From assembly GCA_002007465.1 (NCBI GenBank), contig LNAC01000039.1:2678178-2742177 (forward strand): 64,000 bases of DNA, given 5' to 3'. Source of the stretch: Ailurus styani (taxonomy: Eukaryota; Chordata; Mammalia; Carnivora; Ailuridae). Shown piece by piece: positions 48,329-59,985 of the stretch. The notes beneath the pieces were generated by a model, which ran no database searches, was not told where the DNA came from, and saw only the letters and a list, made by a program, of their open reading frames with translations. Position 1 is the first letter of the stretch, and every line of letters begins with the position of its first letter. The translations under genes were made by a program, and so were the position numbers.

Positions 48329-50349
48329 GGCAAATGGCTAGAGAGTGGCTGATCCAAGATGAGAACCTGGGTCTTCATGGACTCTCAATCCATGGGTCAC
48401 CACGGCAATGAAAACTGACTACAGGTTGTGTAGCCTTGACGGGGGTGAGGTGTCTTCCTCAGAAGTGAAGCTCAGAGAAGATTAATGGCGTGCTGGTTAA
48501 TGTGTAATGGGCTCTTTGGGGGAGAAATGTGTCCATATACACACACAAGGGCAGTATACATTTTGCTGATATTAAGGATGAGTAGCACACAACTTACGAA
48601 CCATAGAAAATATACAACTTTTTGTTATAAATTCCATAGACCAAATTGATTCTCTCAGAATTCTTTTGTTGATTTTTGCTGAATTCTACCTATACTTGGT
48701 TGCAATTACTGAATGGGTGTTCAGTGGTATTTTCCTGTATGTTTTACCATGAGACAAAAGTGCAACCACAAAGACATAGGTTGGAACTTTGCTCATTCAT
48801 CAATGACATGAGTGACTTCCTTTCTACATCAGATACTACTTTTCAAATACTGGGAAAAATTTCCTCAAATTTTTGTGCTATCCACATTGTAACAGTCTTA
48901 GATAGGATGATGTTTTTAAGGTTAATTCTCATTATTAACATTTTCCACCACTTTCTTAAGTCTAGACAATTAAGAGAATAATAAATTAAGCCCTGATTTC
49001 TAGCATATGTTGATTTCTATGGAGTGAATTTCTTTTTTGGGGTGCAGAAAGGTGGTTTTATTAAAGCACGGAGACAGGACCCGTGGGCAGAGAGAGCTGC
49101 TGTATGGTGTAAATATTTTCACCACAGTCAATTGCAAGCTAACAAAGTGATGCCACTGAACTTGGAGTTGGCAAGACCCCACGCAGCGGCACCTCATTAT
49201 ACCATATTTGCACTATTTAGATATAATGGGTATACATAACCTCTGGATGATAGATAATAGTATAATGTGGTGAAATAATTGGAAAGTGATGAGTTCGGGG
49301 CATCTATTAACTTTGTTTTTAACAAAACTTATTTAATTGTAATACGTATAATTTAATTTTTAATAATGTCTGCATTGAACAAAATATTCCTGAAAATGGA
49401 GAATCGGCTCCCGGGAGCTGATAGGAGGAGACCCCACCCCACCCCTGGGACAATGGGCATCTGGTGAGAAAGTTGGGGCAGAACTCTGGCTGCGGGCTAC
49501 AAGGGCTGGATTTAAGAACATGGATCAAATCCCAGGTAGTAAATAACTCAAGGAGGGGTTTTTTGGGGGTACATCGTTCGGAAAGCTACCAAAAGTAGTT
49601 TTAAATATTAGATAGTCAAGGAAATTGAAAGGATAAAGGGGGAAAGAAAAGGAGAATAAGGACTACTTTTTAAAACGCCTTTATTAAGAAAGTGGTTTGT
49701 GACACGAAACCCCAGGTCCGCTCTGGTGGACATCCCCAGCCCTGCCACACGGGTGCGGGGAGGGACAGTCGGGCCCCGCCCATGGCCCTCCTCGGTGAGG
49801 ACCTGACCTCTTACTGCTTTGGAAGGAGAGGATGAGATTACCAGAGCTCTCGATCCATTTTTGGATCAAATGAAAACGGCAGGCTAATCCTTAGTGTGGG
49901 CTCTCCTCTTACAGATGCCGGCCTCGCTCGGGGTGGGGCTTCGGGTCTCTAAGAGCCCCGCCCCAGGACAGCGGCTGAAAGTCACATGCGGCTCAGGGCT
50001 CCCGGCTCACGGTGTGGGCAGAGCCCCTCCTGACCTCCGTCAGCGGCTCACGTTGTGTACCTGGTGAATCCGTCTTCCCAGAGCGTCCCTGCCGCTGTGG
50101 AGCCTTCAGGGATGATGTTCCCAGGCAGTTTCCGCCTTTCTCCTCCTTTCTGTCCCAGCACTTGTTGTCACTGACTATATCTTTTTGTTCACTTGTGCAT
50201 GTTCCCAGGACTGTGGGTTCTAGGAGGGGAAGAGTCTTATCTTGTTGGTGCCAGGTACATAATAGGTTCCGAACAACTCTTAGACACTGGATCGCCTTGT
50301 TCAGTGATTCTCAAACATGTGTGTATGTGAATTATCTGAAGAATGGGTT

Positions 50350-50567
50350 GGGGGGGCGTGCTGGCTGTCTCTGTGGGTTAAGCTGTCCAGCTCTTGATTT
50401 GGCTTAGGTCATGATCTCAAGGGTCTTGGGATCAGGCCGTTTTGGGCTCTGTGCTCAGCAGGGAGTCAGCTTGAGGATTCTCTCTCTCCTTCTCCCTCTG
50501 CCCCTCTCCCTGCTCATCTGTGCTCTCTTTCTCTCTCTCAAATAAATAAATCTTAAAAAAAAAAAAA
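50350..50567 (+). mobile_element. CAN-SINE inserted into a hAT element
   Basis: Head GGGGGGCGTGCTGGCTGTC (diverged), CT-rich middle, tail CAAATAAATAAATCTT with about 13 A. The duplicated target GAATGGGTT lies at 50341-50349 and 50568-50576, within a MER5-like element. Confidence 0.88.
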
Positions 50568-50605
50568 GAATGGGTTCAAATGCAGATTCTCAGACCTCAG
50601 ATGAG

Positions 50606-50779
50606 CTTGAGGATTCTCTCTTCCTCTGCCTCTCCCCGCCTCCTGCGCTCCTCCCAAATGAATAAATTAATTTAAAAAGAAGAAGAAGAAGAAGAAGAAG
50701 AAGAAGAAGAAGAAGAAGAAGAAGAAGAAGAAGAAGAAGAAGAATGGGTTCAAATGCAGATTCTCAGACCTCAGATGAG
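50606..50779 (+). repeat. Second copy of a tandem duplication of the SINE 3' half plus flank
   Basis: The segment 50470-50605 (SINE 3' half plus 38 bp of hAT flank ending CTCAGATGAG) is repeated directly at 50606-50779. The shared flank GGTTCAAATGCAGATTCTC is nearly identical in both. The second copy is longer because its A-rich tail became (AAG)n. Confidence 0.88.
50678..50743 (+). repeat. (GAA)n trinucleotide repeat, about 22 copies
   Basis: An uninterrupted AAG/GAA run of about 65 bp lies in the A-rich tail of a duplicated SINE 3' end. The same origin is known for the frataxin GAA repeat, which arose from an Alu tail. Confidence 0.97.
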
Positions 50780-52079
50780 CAATTATGAAATCTGGGTCTT
50801 TAATTGAAGATCAGGTGATTTCATGCACATAGGTTCACAAACTACACTTAAGAAGTCCCGATTTCTTCAAACTTTTCATTGTATAGGTGGGGAAACAGAG
50901 AGCTAGAGATGTAACTACTTAGTGTGATGGGACATTGTGGGGCTCTGAGATAGAACTGTCTTAAGTTCTTATGAAATGAATTAAGTGAATCACAGCCACA
51001 CTGATAATTACTATTAGGAACATTAAAAATACCTTGAGCTAAAATAATTGCACACTACATCTTAAAACAGTGACAAGACTCTCCGCAGTCAGATGCCTCT
51101 ACCATAAAAGTATGCATACGGATGTCTGAGGGTACCTATTCTTCTTATGACAAGCAGTGTCTCTTAGAAGTTGATGTGTTTCCTTGCTGACATAAGAACA
51201 AGCCCGTTGATGATCTCTGCCTCTGAAGTGTCGTTTGCCTCCAAGGCCGTCACAAGAGGCCACTTGGCATCAGCTCTATTTCCAGCAGGTGTCCCCCGCC
51301 CACGTTCTGAGGCTCAGTTGGCGGCAGCAGACACAGGGCCCCAAAGTAGATCCAGTGTTCAGGTGTCTGGTTCATGCCTATTTTTATGAGCAAAGCCTTG
51401 TTTCATCTGTCAGTTGTTTGGCGAGGGCCATGCAGGCTGGTTTCTGCCCTGGGCAGCAGGTGCCATCTAGAGGGCCCTGTGACTGCCACTGTGACTTGAC
51501 AGGAGCTAAGCAGCCCGGGCCCTGCGGAAGCTCTGCAGGGACCCACTAAGGGTTACACCCAAACAGCCCTGGCACTTTGGGTTTAGAGGAGACGGCTGTC
51601 AGGGGAACCCCGGGAAGGACGGAAGAAGGTGATCTGAACCGGTTCCTAACATTCAGCTTCCTTTCTTGGTGTGACTCCGATAGGAAATGAGCGGGAACTC
51701 TGTATCTCGGCCACAAGGTGTCAGTAGTGGGCTGGCCACGTGCTAGCTCTGCGCACAGCCCTGGGAGGAAGCTCCAGCCCCGCATAGAGAAGGGGTGGCC
51801 GGTTGCCCTTTGAAATTTCCTTGTTTGGAGAAAGGGCCTTTCTTCTTAGTAGCGGCTCGCCCATTAAGTTACCAAAAGACCCTCCCTTGGTCTTGCCTGT
51901 GGACTGACCACAGGCCTCTATCTGCCTGCAGAAGAGCAAAACAGTCGCTGCAGGGCATCTCGACCAAGCCGGGAGCGCACCTGGAAGAGGTTGGCACAGA
52001 TGGGGATGCCGGGTGAGTGCGCAGAGAGCAATGATGTACAGAGTATAGAGACAGAAGGGAGTAGGACGGTTATTTTTTA

Positions 52080-52260
52080 GAAGCTGGACATGAGTTCTGG
52101 CTTGCTTGCTTGCCAGCTGTGAATCCGGAGTCTAGGTTTGCTTCCTTATCTGTGAATGCCATATTCTCCATTTTTCAAATGGCAACAGTCACAGGATCAT
52201 TATGTGGATCAAGCGACACGAAGTGATTTGCTAACAATGATCTACTACCTGCACATGGGT
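52080..52260 (+). mobile_element. Diverged MIR remnant
   Basis: GAGTTCTGGCTTGCTTGCTT GCCAGCTGTGAA, CTTCCTTATCTGTGAATGCC and CAGGATCATTATGTGGATCA follow MIR order with strong divergence. Confidence 0.55.
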
Positions 52261-52989
52261 GCAGTTGTTGGGACTGATTTTTTGGCTAGAGCTGTGTCAC
52301 ACAGCTTCCTTCAGACCGGAGGGACAGACACCGAAGTCAGAGGGGGGGCCGGCTCTGCTCCATGTGGGTCACCGGAGTCCCCTGTGGGAGCTGCCGCCAT
52401 CAACTCCTGATTGGGCCTGATAGAGTCATCCTCCGACAAGATCCTTCCTGGATGCCTCTCCATGGCTGGTGTCCAAGCGGAAAGCTGGCAACGGCAACTC
52501 ACTCTTCCTTCTTCGCTGAGCCTGCTTTTCCATATTGGAAGAAGATGAAATGCACATTTCAGATTGTAAGTTTTTCCTGCCGGACACTATCCCCAATGGT
52601 CGAGTGATGGAGAAAAATATTAGATGAAGTCAGGGGATAACTGAGTAACATACTGATTTATAAACTCATGGAATGAAATGAAGGCATTTTTTCCACTGGT
52701 GGGGTTATTTATTACGTCCTAGCTGGCCAGATCCCAGGGCTGAAGAGGCTTTGGTTCCTGAGCGGTAGAAATAGCAGCATCCAACTTTCTCCACTGCTCC
52801 TCTTTCAAAAGCACAGAGCCCAGCGGAGGCTGAAATATAGTCAGTCATAGGCCCAATGCAGGGCTATGCTCATCACTTGCTCATCACCTTATTGGGGTGA
52901 ACAGGGACCAGGGCCCCGATCCCAACACCTTGGGATGATGGCAGAGAAGAGGTGAGGCTGTCGCCACTGGTCACTGTGCTCTGAGACTT

Positions 52990-53510
52990 CTCCTGTGGCC
53001 CACCCCTTGGTGGAGATGAATGACCCTGGAAATACCCCATGAAAAACTCTGGTGGGATTCCATTGTAATTTTACTAAGGTATATATTAATTAAAAGTGGT
53101 ACCTTTATGGTATAGAATTCTTCCTTCCATGAACATGGTGCTTCTTTCCATTTATTCCATGTCTCTTTTATATCTTTCAATAAAAAATTGTGTTTCTTTG
53201 TAAAGAACTTGTACATCTTATGTTAGATTCATTCCTAGATAAACTTTAGCTTTTTATTGCTATTGTGATGGTATCATTAAAAATATCTACATTTTCTAAT
53301 TGTTGTTGGAACATAGAAAATGTCTGTGTGTATTGATAGTGATTGACTGAAGCCTTATTAGTTCTATAGATTGTCAGTTGTATTAGATTTGCTGTGTAAA
53401 TGATCACATCAAATAATGCAGTATTAGCTTTTCCTTTTTGATCCTGATATGTTTTGTCTCTTTTTTGTTTTCTTACAGTGCTGACCAGCATTCTGAGGTC
53501 ATCCTGCTGA
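52990..53510 (-). mobile_element. L1 ORF2 fragment, antisense, inactivated
   Basis: The minus strand at 53180-53000 encodes KDIKETWNKWKEAPCSW, matching the L1 ORF2 segment KEIKEDTNKWKxIPCSW downstream of the reverse-transcriptase core. The match continues after a frameshift as KLQWNPTRV (compare KFIWNHKRP). The upstream part to about 53500 is open but diverged. It is an old, dead fragment without ends or target duplications that I can see. Confidence 0.8.
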
Positions 53511-54285
53511 CAATGATTTCTTTAGGATTTGGGGGTTAAGTTCACAAGTGAGATTAGTTTACAATTTTCCTTTTAGTCGCAGTTCTCTGGCCCTAAAATA
53601 CAAGGGCTGGCACCTGAGAAGCCAAGAACACCTTTCATTTAACATTAGGGAAGTTCATAAACACAAAAGTTATTGCCTTTAGGAAAAAAGGAGATGGTTA
53701 AGAATAGAGAAGCAAGGGGGGTTGGTAACCATGCTGGAGAGAAGGAGGGGGAGTTTGGGCTAATCCGAAGTGAACCCCCAGCCTACTGAACAGCTGCAAG
53801 AACTTTTCTCACTTTACTGTTGAGGTCTTCCTCACACATCCCTTAGAATGAGGGCAAGGAAAGACACACTTCATGGGAAGACACCTCCGTGCTGCTTAAG
53901 AGACTTGATTGCAGAATGAGAGCTCTGTATCCTATGTTCATGGGGCAGACACTTAGTTTTGCTTCCTCGGTCTTCCGTCCTCCCTTAGACTTTCTTCCTT
54001 TAGAGAATTGCTTCTCCATTCCTATGTCATCTGTTCTGATGAGGCCACTGGTGCCTTCATGCTGCCTGGTCTTAATGATCAGTGTTTATAGTGGACAGGA
54101 GACTCAAGTAGGTCTCATCAGGGTCCTTCATGAGATTAAACATGCTAATGGTGTTAGTGGGTCTCCCCTTCCTTTCTCTCGGATCATGAGCTGGCAGGGG
54201 TGAGTCTGAAACTGCCTCCGGTCATTTCCCTTTCTTCTGTCCTCCCTGCTGGAAGGGTTTTTTTTTTTTTCCCTTATCTTTTCTT

Positions 54286-54456
54286 TTTAATTTTTAAAAA
54301 TTTATTTATTTATTTGAAGAATGGAGGGGCAGAAGGAGAAGGAGAAGCAGACTCCCCGCTAAGCACGGAGCCTGATGTGGAGCTCAATCTCAGGACCCTG
54401 AGATCATGACCTGAGCCGAAGGCAGACACTTAACTGACTGAGCCACCCCAGCGCTC
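54286..54456 (-). mobile_element. CAN-SINE, reverse orientation
   Basis: It runs from AATTTATTTATTTATTTG to GAGCCACCCCAGCGCTCC, the reversed tail and head. CTGGAAGGGTTT (54449-54460) and CTGGACGGGGTTT (54457-54469 on the far side) look like an aged target-site duplication. Confidence 0.9.
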
Positions 54457-55099
54457 CTGGACGGGGTTTCTTGAAGGAAGAATGAGATCAACAGAAAGAG
54501 AGAAGCTGAGATGGAAAATGGAGAAAGAGTCCCGCCGCTAGACTTTGAATCCCTACGTCTACTCCTGTCCCCTCCAGCAGATAAGCTGAACCTGACCCCT
54601 CCCCCTTTTGGCTTAAGCTACTTGGAGTTGCACCCGCTGACTCACTCATGAAATCTGCTGAATGAGGTCAGGAGCGAGGGTAGGGTACAAATCCCTCTTT
54701 CAGTCTGTGCCATGTACACGCGGGTGTCATTTTGGTCATTGCTTGTTGTGTTTAGAAGATGGTGATACCTTGCAGGGGGCCCTCCCTCACGTAGGTCATT
54801 GTTGCCAAGAATTATTTAAGAAAGGAGTGGGCTGGGGGACCCACTTTCCAGTGAGGGGGAGCCTCGTTTGCCACAGAATGCCCCTGCGCCCTGACCCGCC
54901 ACGAGTCTAGGCACGCTGGTGTGTGTGGGTTTAATGTCCAGTCATGCACACTACATGCAGAAGACCCAGGCAAGACCACAAGGGCCAAGGCAAAGGTTCA
55001 ATCTACAAAATGGTGATTTCCCTTCATTTTCTCTTGTGAGGCTCAGTGTGGTTTTAAAGTTGGGTGATTTATCTAAGGCCAAAGATTAAGGCTTCTTGA

Positions 55100-55980
55100 A
55101 ATTATCTTAACTTTTTCCTGATAATGAAACATACAAACAATACTAAAAAACTGCAATAAAAATTAAGCAAATAATGATAATCAAAAAACCCATCACCCAC
55201 AGATTGGCACCCTTTACATTTTGGTGTGTATCTCTCCCAGACTTATTTCTATCCATGAGCAAGCTTAGAAGTTGAATCAGATCGGAATTGAGGTCTCCTC
55301 GTGCCTTCTAAGAATATTTTTTTAATTTATTATGACATATTTCAAGTATATGGTAAGTATAGAAAAGAGTAGTACAAAAATTCATGATCCGAAGTCCCAC
55401 GTATAAGAAAAGTTAGCATTTCTATATTTATTTCAGATAACTTTTGTTCTAATAAACACAATGTTGTACATTTTTGACAACCCCCTCCCCTGATCACTTT
55501 CCTCTTCCCTGGAGATAAGCAATTTCCTGAAGTTGAGAGTTTCTTTCCCGTGTGTGTTTTATATTCTTTTAATGTATGTTTGCATGCTTGCATGAACAAA
55601 GGCATCATTTCCGTGTTTTTTAAAGATCTGTACAAATTATATCAATAGGTATATCTCCTTCAGCTTTCTTTCTAGCACTCACCATTATATTTCTGGTATT
55701 TATTCCCACTGATACATCTATATCCTTTTAGTTACTGTATAGTATGCCGTTAAATGAATATATCAGAATTCACTTATCCATGCCCTTGTTGATAGACTTG
55801 GAGGTTGTTCCAATGTTTTGCTATTCCAAGTTACCAGGAATCAATTTCTCACCTTATGAGCATCTGTGAGAACTTCTAGAAGTGGAATTTTGATGCTGTA
55901 TTATAGGCCTATTTCCAACTTTATTAGATATGACCATTTTGCCCTCTAAAATAGTTGCACATTCTGAACCAGATGTAGGT
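55100..55980 (+). mobile_element. Ancient L1 3'-end-like sequence
   Basis: Segments such as CATTTTGGTGTGTATCTCTC (55218) and TTATCCATGCCCTTGTTGAT with GGTTGTTCCAATGTTTTGCT (55772-55822) resemble the 3' non-coding part of old mammalian L1 (L1M-class) families. Two pieces may be fused near 55320. No coding frame is left. Confidence 0.5.
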
Positions 55981-57304
55981 ATTAGCCATCCAGACCCACA
56001 CATGCTACTTGGATTTAGGTTGACATGAGTCAAACTATAACATGTGTTGTCTCATCTGTCGTGAGGCCAGGAGGCTGTGGCTGCTTCCACCGCTGCCACG
56101 GTTCGGGGGCCTGCTTGTAGGTATGAAGTGACACTGTTCACTTTACAATGTTTGTAAAGGCACCTGTGAGGGTCCCCTGCGTTGCTGTGTGTGCGCCCAT
56201 TGCCGTGCACCTCTCTCACCCCTCCCATCCAGAGGCCAATTCCGCTTCCTCGGATCTGAGCCTCGTGACTTCTTTGACCAAGAAAATGTGTAGGAGTAAC
56301 CCTGTGTGACTTCTGAGCCTCAGCCTCTTGACCCCCTTTTTGGAATATGATGCTGCCATGTCAGGAAGCCCAGGCTGGCCTCCTCGAGGGTAAACAATCG
56401 TGTGAATAGAGATGCCCTGCCATCAGTACACAGCAATTGCCCGACGTGTGATTACAGCCATCTTGGATCATTCAGTCCCAGGGGAGCCCCAGGTAAGCCA
56501 GCAGATGACTGCAGCTATGTGCATCCCCCTTGGCAAGACCAACTGAACCCCTCCCCTGAGCTCAGCTCAAATTGCCCGTGAACCAAAGAGGTGGCTGTTG
56601 GTTTAAGTCCTTAAGTTTTAGGGGGTTGGTCCCCCAGCCATAGACAACAGAGGCAGGACCTCTCCCACACCATGCTGTGTATTTCTTGACTCTTAGCTTC
56701 TGCTGAAGGGCTTTCCTATCACCACTGAGATGCAGGATACTAAGTGAGCCACTTGATGCCCAAATAGACACAATCCAGAAATGGCAACTGGCAAACCGGG
56801 ACCAGTGGGAGATGGGAGTCAGACACCAAATCCTTCTTCCTTCTTCCCCTCGGAAGGACTGTTTGAGGATGGATGGTGTCGTGTGGTCTCTCTGAGACAC
56901 CCTGCAGGACTGCACAGAGTCATGGCCACCTGGGCAATGCACCTCTTTGTATTTGCTCTGTCTCTTGCCCTGACTCTTTCTTCTCTTCTGCTTCCCTGGA
57001 ATTCCATCTGCAATCAAGTCTTAGCATATAAGCTTTTGCTCAGCCTCTGTGTTCTAGGAATGTGGGCAGAGACAGTTCCAAGAGTGGCCCTAGGAAGCAG
57101 CCCCTCAGGATAGGATTTGGGAGTTGAATTGCCCACCTGTCTGAAAGCAAAGGGCCCGCACTGGTGGTGGTAAGGGAGCTGGTAAAAGCTCGCGGTGTGT
57201 AGCAGGCCACTGAGACTTTCACTGGTAGTTAAGAGCAGTGAAATAGAGGTGGATGATGAGGCACTGATGAGGCAACATGTCAAGATGAGGGATAAGCTTG
57301 TGAT

Positions 57305-57482
57305 TTCCAAATTGCTCCAACTTAAAATTACGTGGGAAGTTTTAAAATAACCCCATGCTTAGGTCCCACCTCATACCTATGAAATGAAGAAATGAAGCTG
57401 TTATATGGGTGGAAGCCAGGTGTTGGTATTTTTAGATGATCAGCAGGTGATTCTTATATGCAGCAAAACTTTGGAACCGCTG
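57305..57482. mobile_element. MER5-type hAT-Charlie DNA transposon
   Basis: A central TTAGGTCCCACCTCATAC and a right end of CAGGTGATTCTTATATGCAG followed by TTTGGAACCGCTGGG are diverged versions of the MER5 layout (CCCCACC centre, CAGGTGATTCTAATGTGCAG, GAGAACCACTG end). Confidence 0.7.
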
Positions 57483-57839
57483 GGATATGCACTTGGATTG
57501 GTGGGCGGAGATAATTAGAAGGATCGGGGGAGGTGCTGGCTGCTATCCATGGCACTGTGATGCATGATGAAAGAGTGTTGAGGTCAGCTTACTGCCAGCC
57601 TACAGCATTCTGGGAAGGCCAGAGCTCCCCTGGGGCAGCCAGTAACTCTTGCGTCCTGTAGCTACGGGACAAACTGTGCTGAAAATCAGCCCCAAGGTCT
57701 GATAGGAATAGTAGCAGAGCTGCAAAGTTGACTGAATATGTAGCCCTGGTCTCCCATGTCAAATTCACAGCCCTAAAAGTGAAAAAGAGTGGGACCCTGA
57801 GACTTGGGCTAGGGATACTGATTGCAAGCGTCCAAGAAT

Positions 57840-57920
57840 CTTCATGACCAATTCTCCCTAACTCTCCGGGCCAGCAGCAACTCTCCTTAACTCTTCATGG
57901 CCAATTGTCCTTAAATCTAC
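57840..57920 (+). repeat. Imperfect repeat, about 30-bp units
   Basis: CTTCATGACCAATTCTCCCT AACTCT, a weaker middle unit GCAACTCTCCTTAACTCT, and CTTCATGGCCAATTGTCCTT AAATCT form three related units. Confidence 0.65.
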
Positions 57921-58372
57921 ATCTCTTACATGACATAGAAAAACAGCTTTGTGGGTGTCTGGAGACAATGTAAAGACATCCTCCAAAACCTCAAGAGATG
58001 TTACGTGTACTCCTCAAGGTCTGCTCCCTGATTTCCACCCCAACGCCTACTGTCTCCCGGTCAACAGCCAGACTCAGGTCTCAGCATCAAATGAGGAAAT
58101 AGGGTCCCTGCTTCGGGGGGAAAGTGCTTACACATCAAGGTTTGCAGGACCTGACTCACATCTGTGGGTGGAAACAGTACATGCTCATATGAAGTGAGTC
58201 TTGAGTGGGTGGACCAAGCAAAAGGGACTGCAAGTTAGATAAGGAAGACTTGATTGCCATTGGTCTGTGTCTCAGGATTCAATATTCCGGCAAGGATGTT
58301 CATCCTAATATTTTGCCTGAGAGTTAGATATGACAATGGTCTACAGTAAAGGATGGGACAAATCCATTGCTG

Positions 58373-58375
<3 letters not shown>

Positions 58376-58418
<43 letters not shown>
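58376..58418 (+). repeat. (GT)n microsatellite
   Basis: Uninterrupted GT run of about 43 bp. Confidence 0.97.
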
Positions 58419-58421
<3 letters not shown>

Positions 58422-59904
58422 CTCATGCACACATGAGTTCTCCTGCTGAGATGTTTTATCTTTGGCTTCCTTCAGGTAGGCCAGGTGGCAAAAAATAGAA
58501 TCTCTGCCCATTTTTGTGCTTGGCGTTTTAGCAGCTTTTTAAAGGCTTATATCCTAAGTCCCTGAAAGTAGTAAAAATGGTCCGCCTGGTCTGAGGCCTG
58601 GACTGTGAGAGGTGGACATGGCCTAAGACACAGGCCCAATCACAAGACCAGACCATCCAGCCTTGGGTCCTCACAGAGACACCAAAGGTTTCAGAAAGAG
58701 ACAGGGGTGGGGTGGGGGTGGGGGGCTCTTGCCAGCCCAGCAGGTGGTGTGGTTTGCCCCAGGAATGTGCCTTGAGCCTTTCTGCCGTGTGCTCATAGAG
58801 CAGAGGCGTTTGAGGAATCAGCGAGATGTTTGTTGTACGTGGAGCACCCATAGCCAAACCTGGCTCAGAAGGGTCAGTTGGTTATCTTTTTCTCGCCCGC
58901 TTTCAAGCCAGAGTTAGACAACCACTTTCCTGGGAAAGTGAGTTTCTTGAGGCCTGAATTTCTTAAGGCCTGCCCAGAAGTTTCCTCCAAGCTCCCATGG
59001 CACACTTCTGGTCCAGTGAAAACCCCCAGCTGGGAACTGGCTCATGTCGAGAAACCTGCCTCTTAGCGGGGACACCGCCCAGCTGCATAATCAAACATTA
59101 GGAGCCCTAATGAGAAATTGCTGCTTGGAATTACATCCAAAGCCTCACCTAGCTCTACAAGTCATAAATCATATTATGTTCTTTGAGAACAGTGGGTCGT
59201 GAGGAGCTCCAGGCACTCCCCCCACACACGCTGGCTGTTTCAAGCAGCAGTCCGCGTGAGCAATAAGAAAGGAAGGCAACAACCCCTCAGGTTCAAAACC
59301 TCCCTGCCCCAAGGGAGAGGAATTCTGTGTCAGAAGGAAGGGGACAGAACCCCGGCATGTTTCGTCTTAGCCCTTCCCAAAGCCCAGGCCTCCTCCTGGG
59401 CCTCTTACCAGACAGGCACACTGGGGATTCTTGGAGCTTTTACTGACTGCCTCCTGAAGTGTCTAATTTTAATGAAGAAATCTTTCCTTTCGTCTGCCAT
59501 TCTGTTTCCAGAAGACAATTTTGGAAGGAATTTTCACAAGTCACTAAGGCCCCTGGAAGTGTGTTTGCTGGTGGAAAATGTAAGGCTGAGAGACATGCAC
59601 AGAGATGTTCTCACTGGGGTGGGGGGAAAGGAGGCAAGAGGAGGAAAAACCTCAAGGGGGAAAAAAAATGCTTCAATAGCCAAGTATGGGAAGGATGCAG
59701 AGGTGCAACAGAAAGGGGAAAGTGACTGGAAATGTCTAAAGAATAATTCAGCCAGAAAACAAAGTCCCTCCTGGGGGAAATGATCTGCATCTCTAAGAAA
59801 CGCTGGGGCCTGGAGGACTCTGGGAACGGGTAGGCGAGAGCGGGCGGGCAGGAAGAGAAAGGGCAGGAGGCAAACCGCCATCATCCACTGGAAGGAGGCA
59901 GGGA

Positions 59905-59985
59905 CGCTCAGCGCAGGCGCACAACACACACCTCCCCGGAAGATCTTCGACATGGGCCGCGGCGCCATCTTGGTAGGACGTCGAG
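59905..59985. promoter_or_regulatory. Compact NRF1-ETS-YY1 promoter-like cluster
   Basis: GCGCAGGCGCA (59911-59921) fits NRF1, CCGGAAG (59936-59942) fits ETS/GABP, GCGCCATCTT (59962-59971) is YY1 read from the minus strand, and GACGTC (59978-59983) is a CRE-like palindrome. These four are the classic set of housekeeping, often bidirectional, promoters. No gene start is known to me here between SOBP and SCML4. Confidence 0.55.
59932..59968 (-). other. Candidate first coding exon segment on the minus strand
   Basis: CCAAGATGGCGCC places an ATG (59968) in a good Kozak context inside the YY1 motif. Thirty-seven nt later GGGGAG is followed by GTGTGTG, a possible splice donor. The encoded start would be MAPRPMSKIFRG. 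I do not recognise a protein with this start, and no downstream exon was found, so this is only a candidate; it could also be non-coding. Confidence 0.25.

Larger units (their letters stand above)
50302..50850. mobile_element. MER5-like hAT element split by a SINE
   Basis: The left part, CAGTGATTCTCAAACATGTG, and the right part (CAAATGCAGATTCTCAGACC at 50751-50770, then GATCAGGTGATTTCATGCAC) are the two halves of a MER5-class MITE. They are separated by the CAN-SINE and its duplication. Confidence 0.7.

Noticed and set aside
50678..50743. Regular short repeat that could suggest a CRISPR array
   Set aside because: It is a pure trinucleotide repeat without spacers in a mammalian genome.
6060..52260. 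All MIR remnants that I recognised are in + orientation
   Set aside because: Probably a bias of reading by eye for the forward consensus; I do not claim a strand preference.
53246..53491. Minus-strand 81-codon frame at 53.3-53.5 kb as a separate gene
   Set aside because: It is the upstream, diverged part of the same antisense L1 ORF2 fragment.
56562..57017. 151-codon minus-strand frame
   Set aside because: No conserved motif and no exon-like borders.
59199..59783. 194-codon open frame, the longest outside SOBP
   Set aside because: No recognisable domain or family pattern, ordinary composition, no clear promoter upstream. A frame this long is possible by chance in 64 kb of moderately GC-rich DNA.
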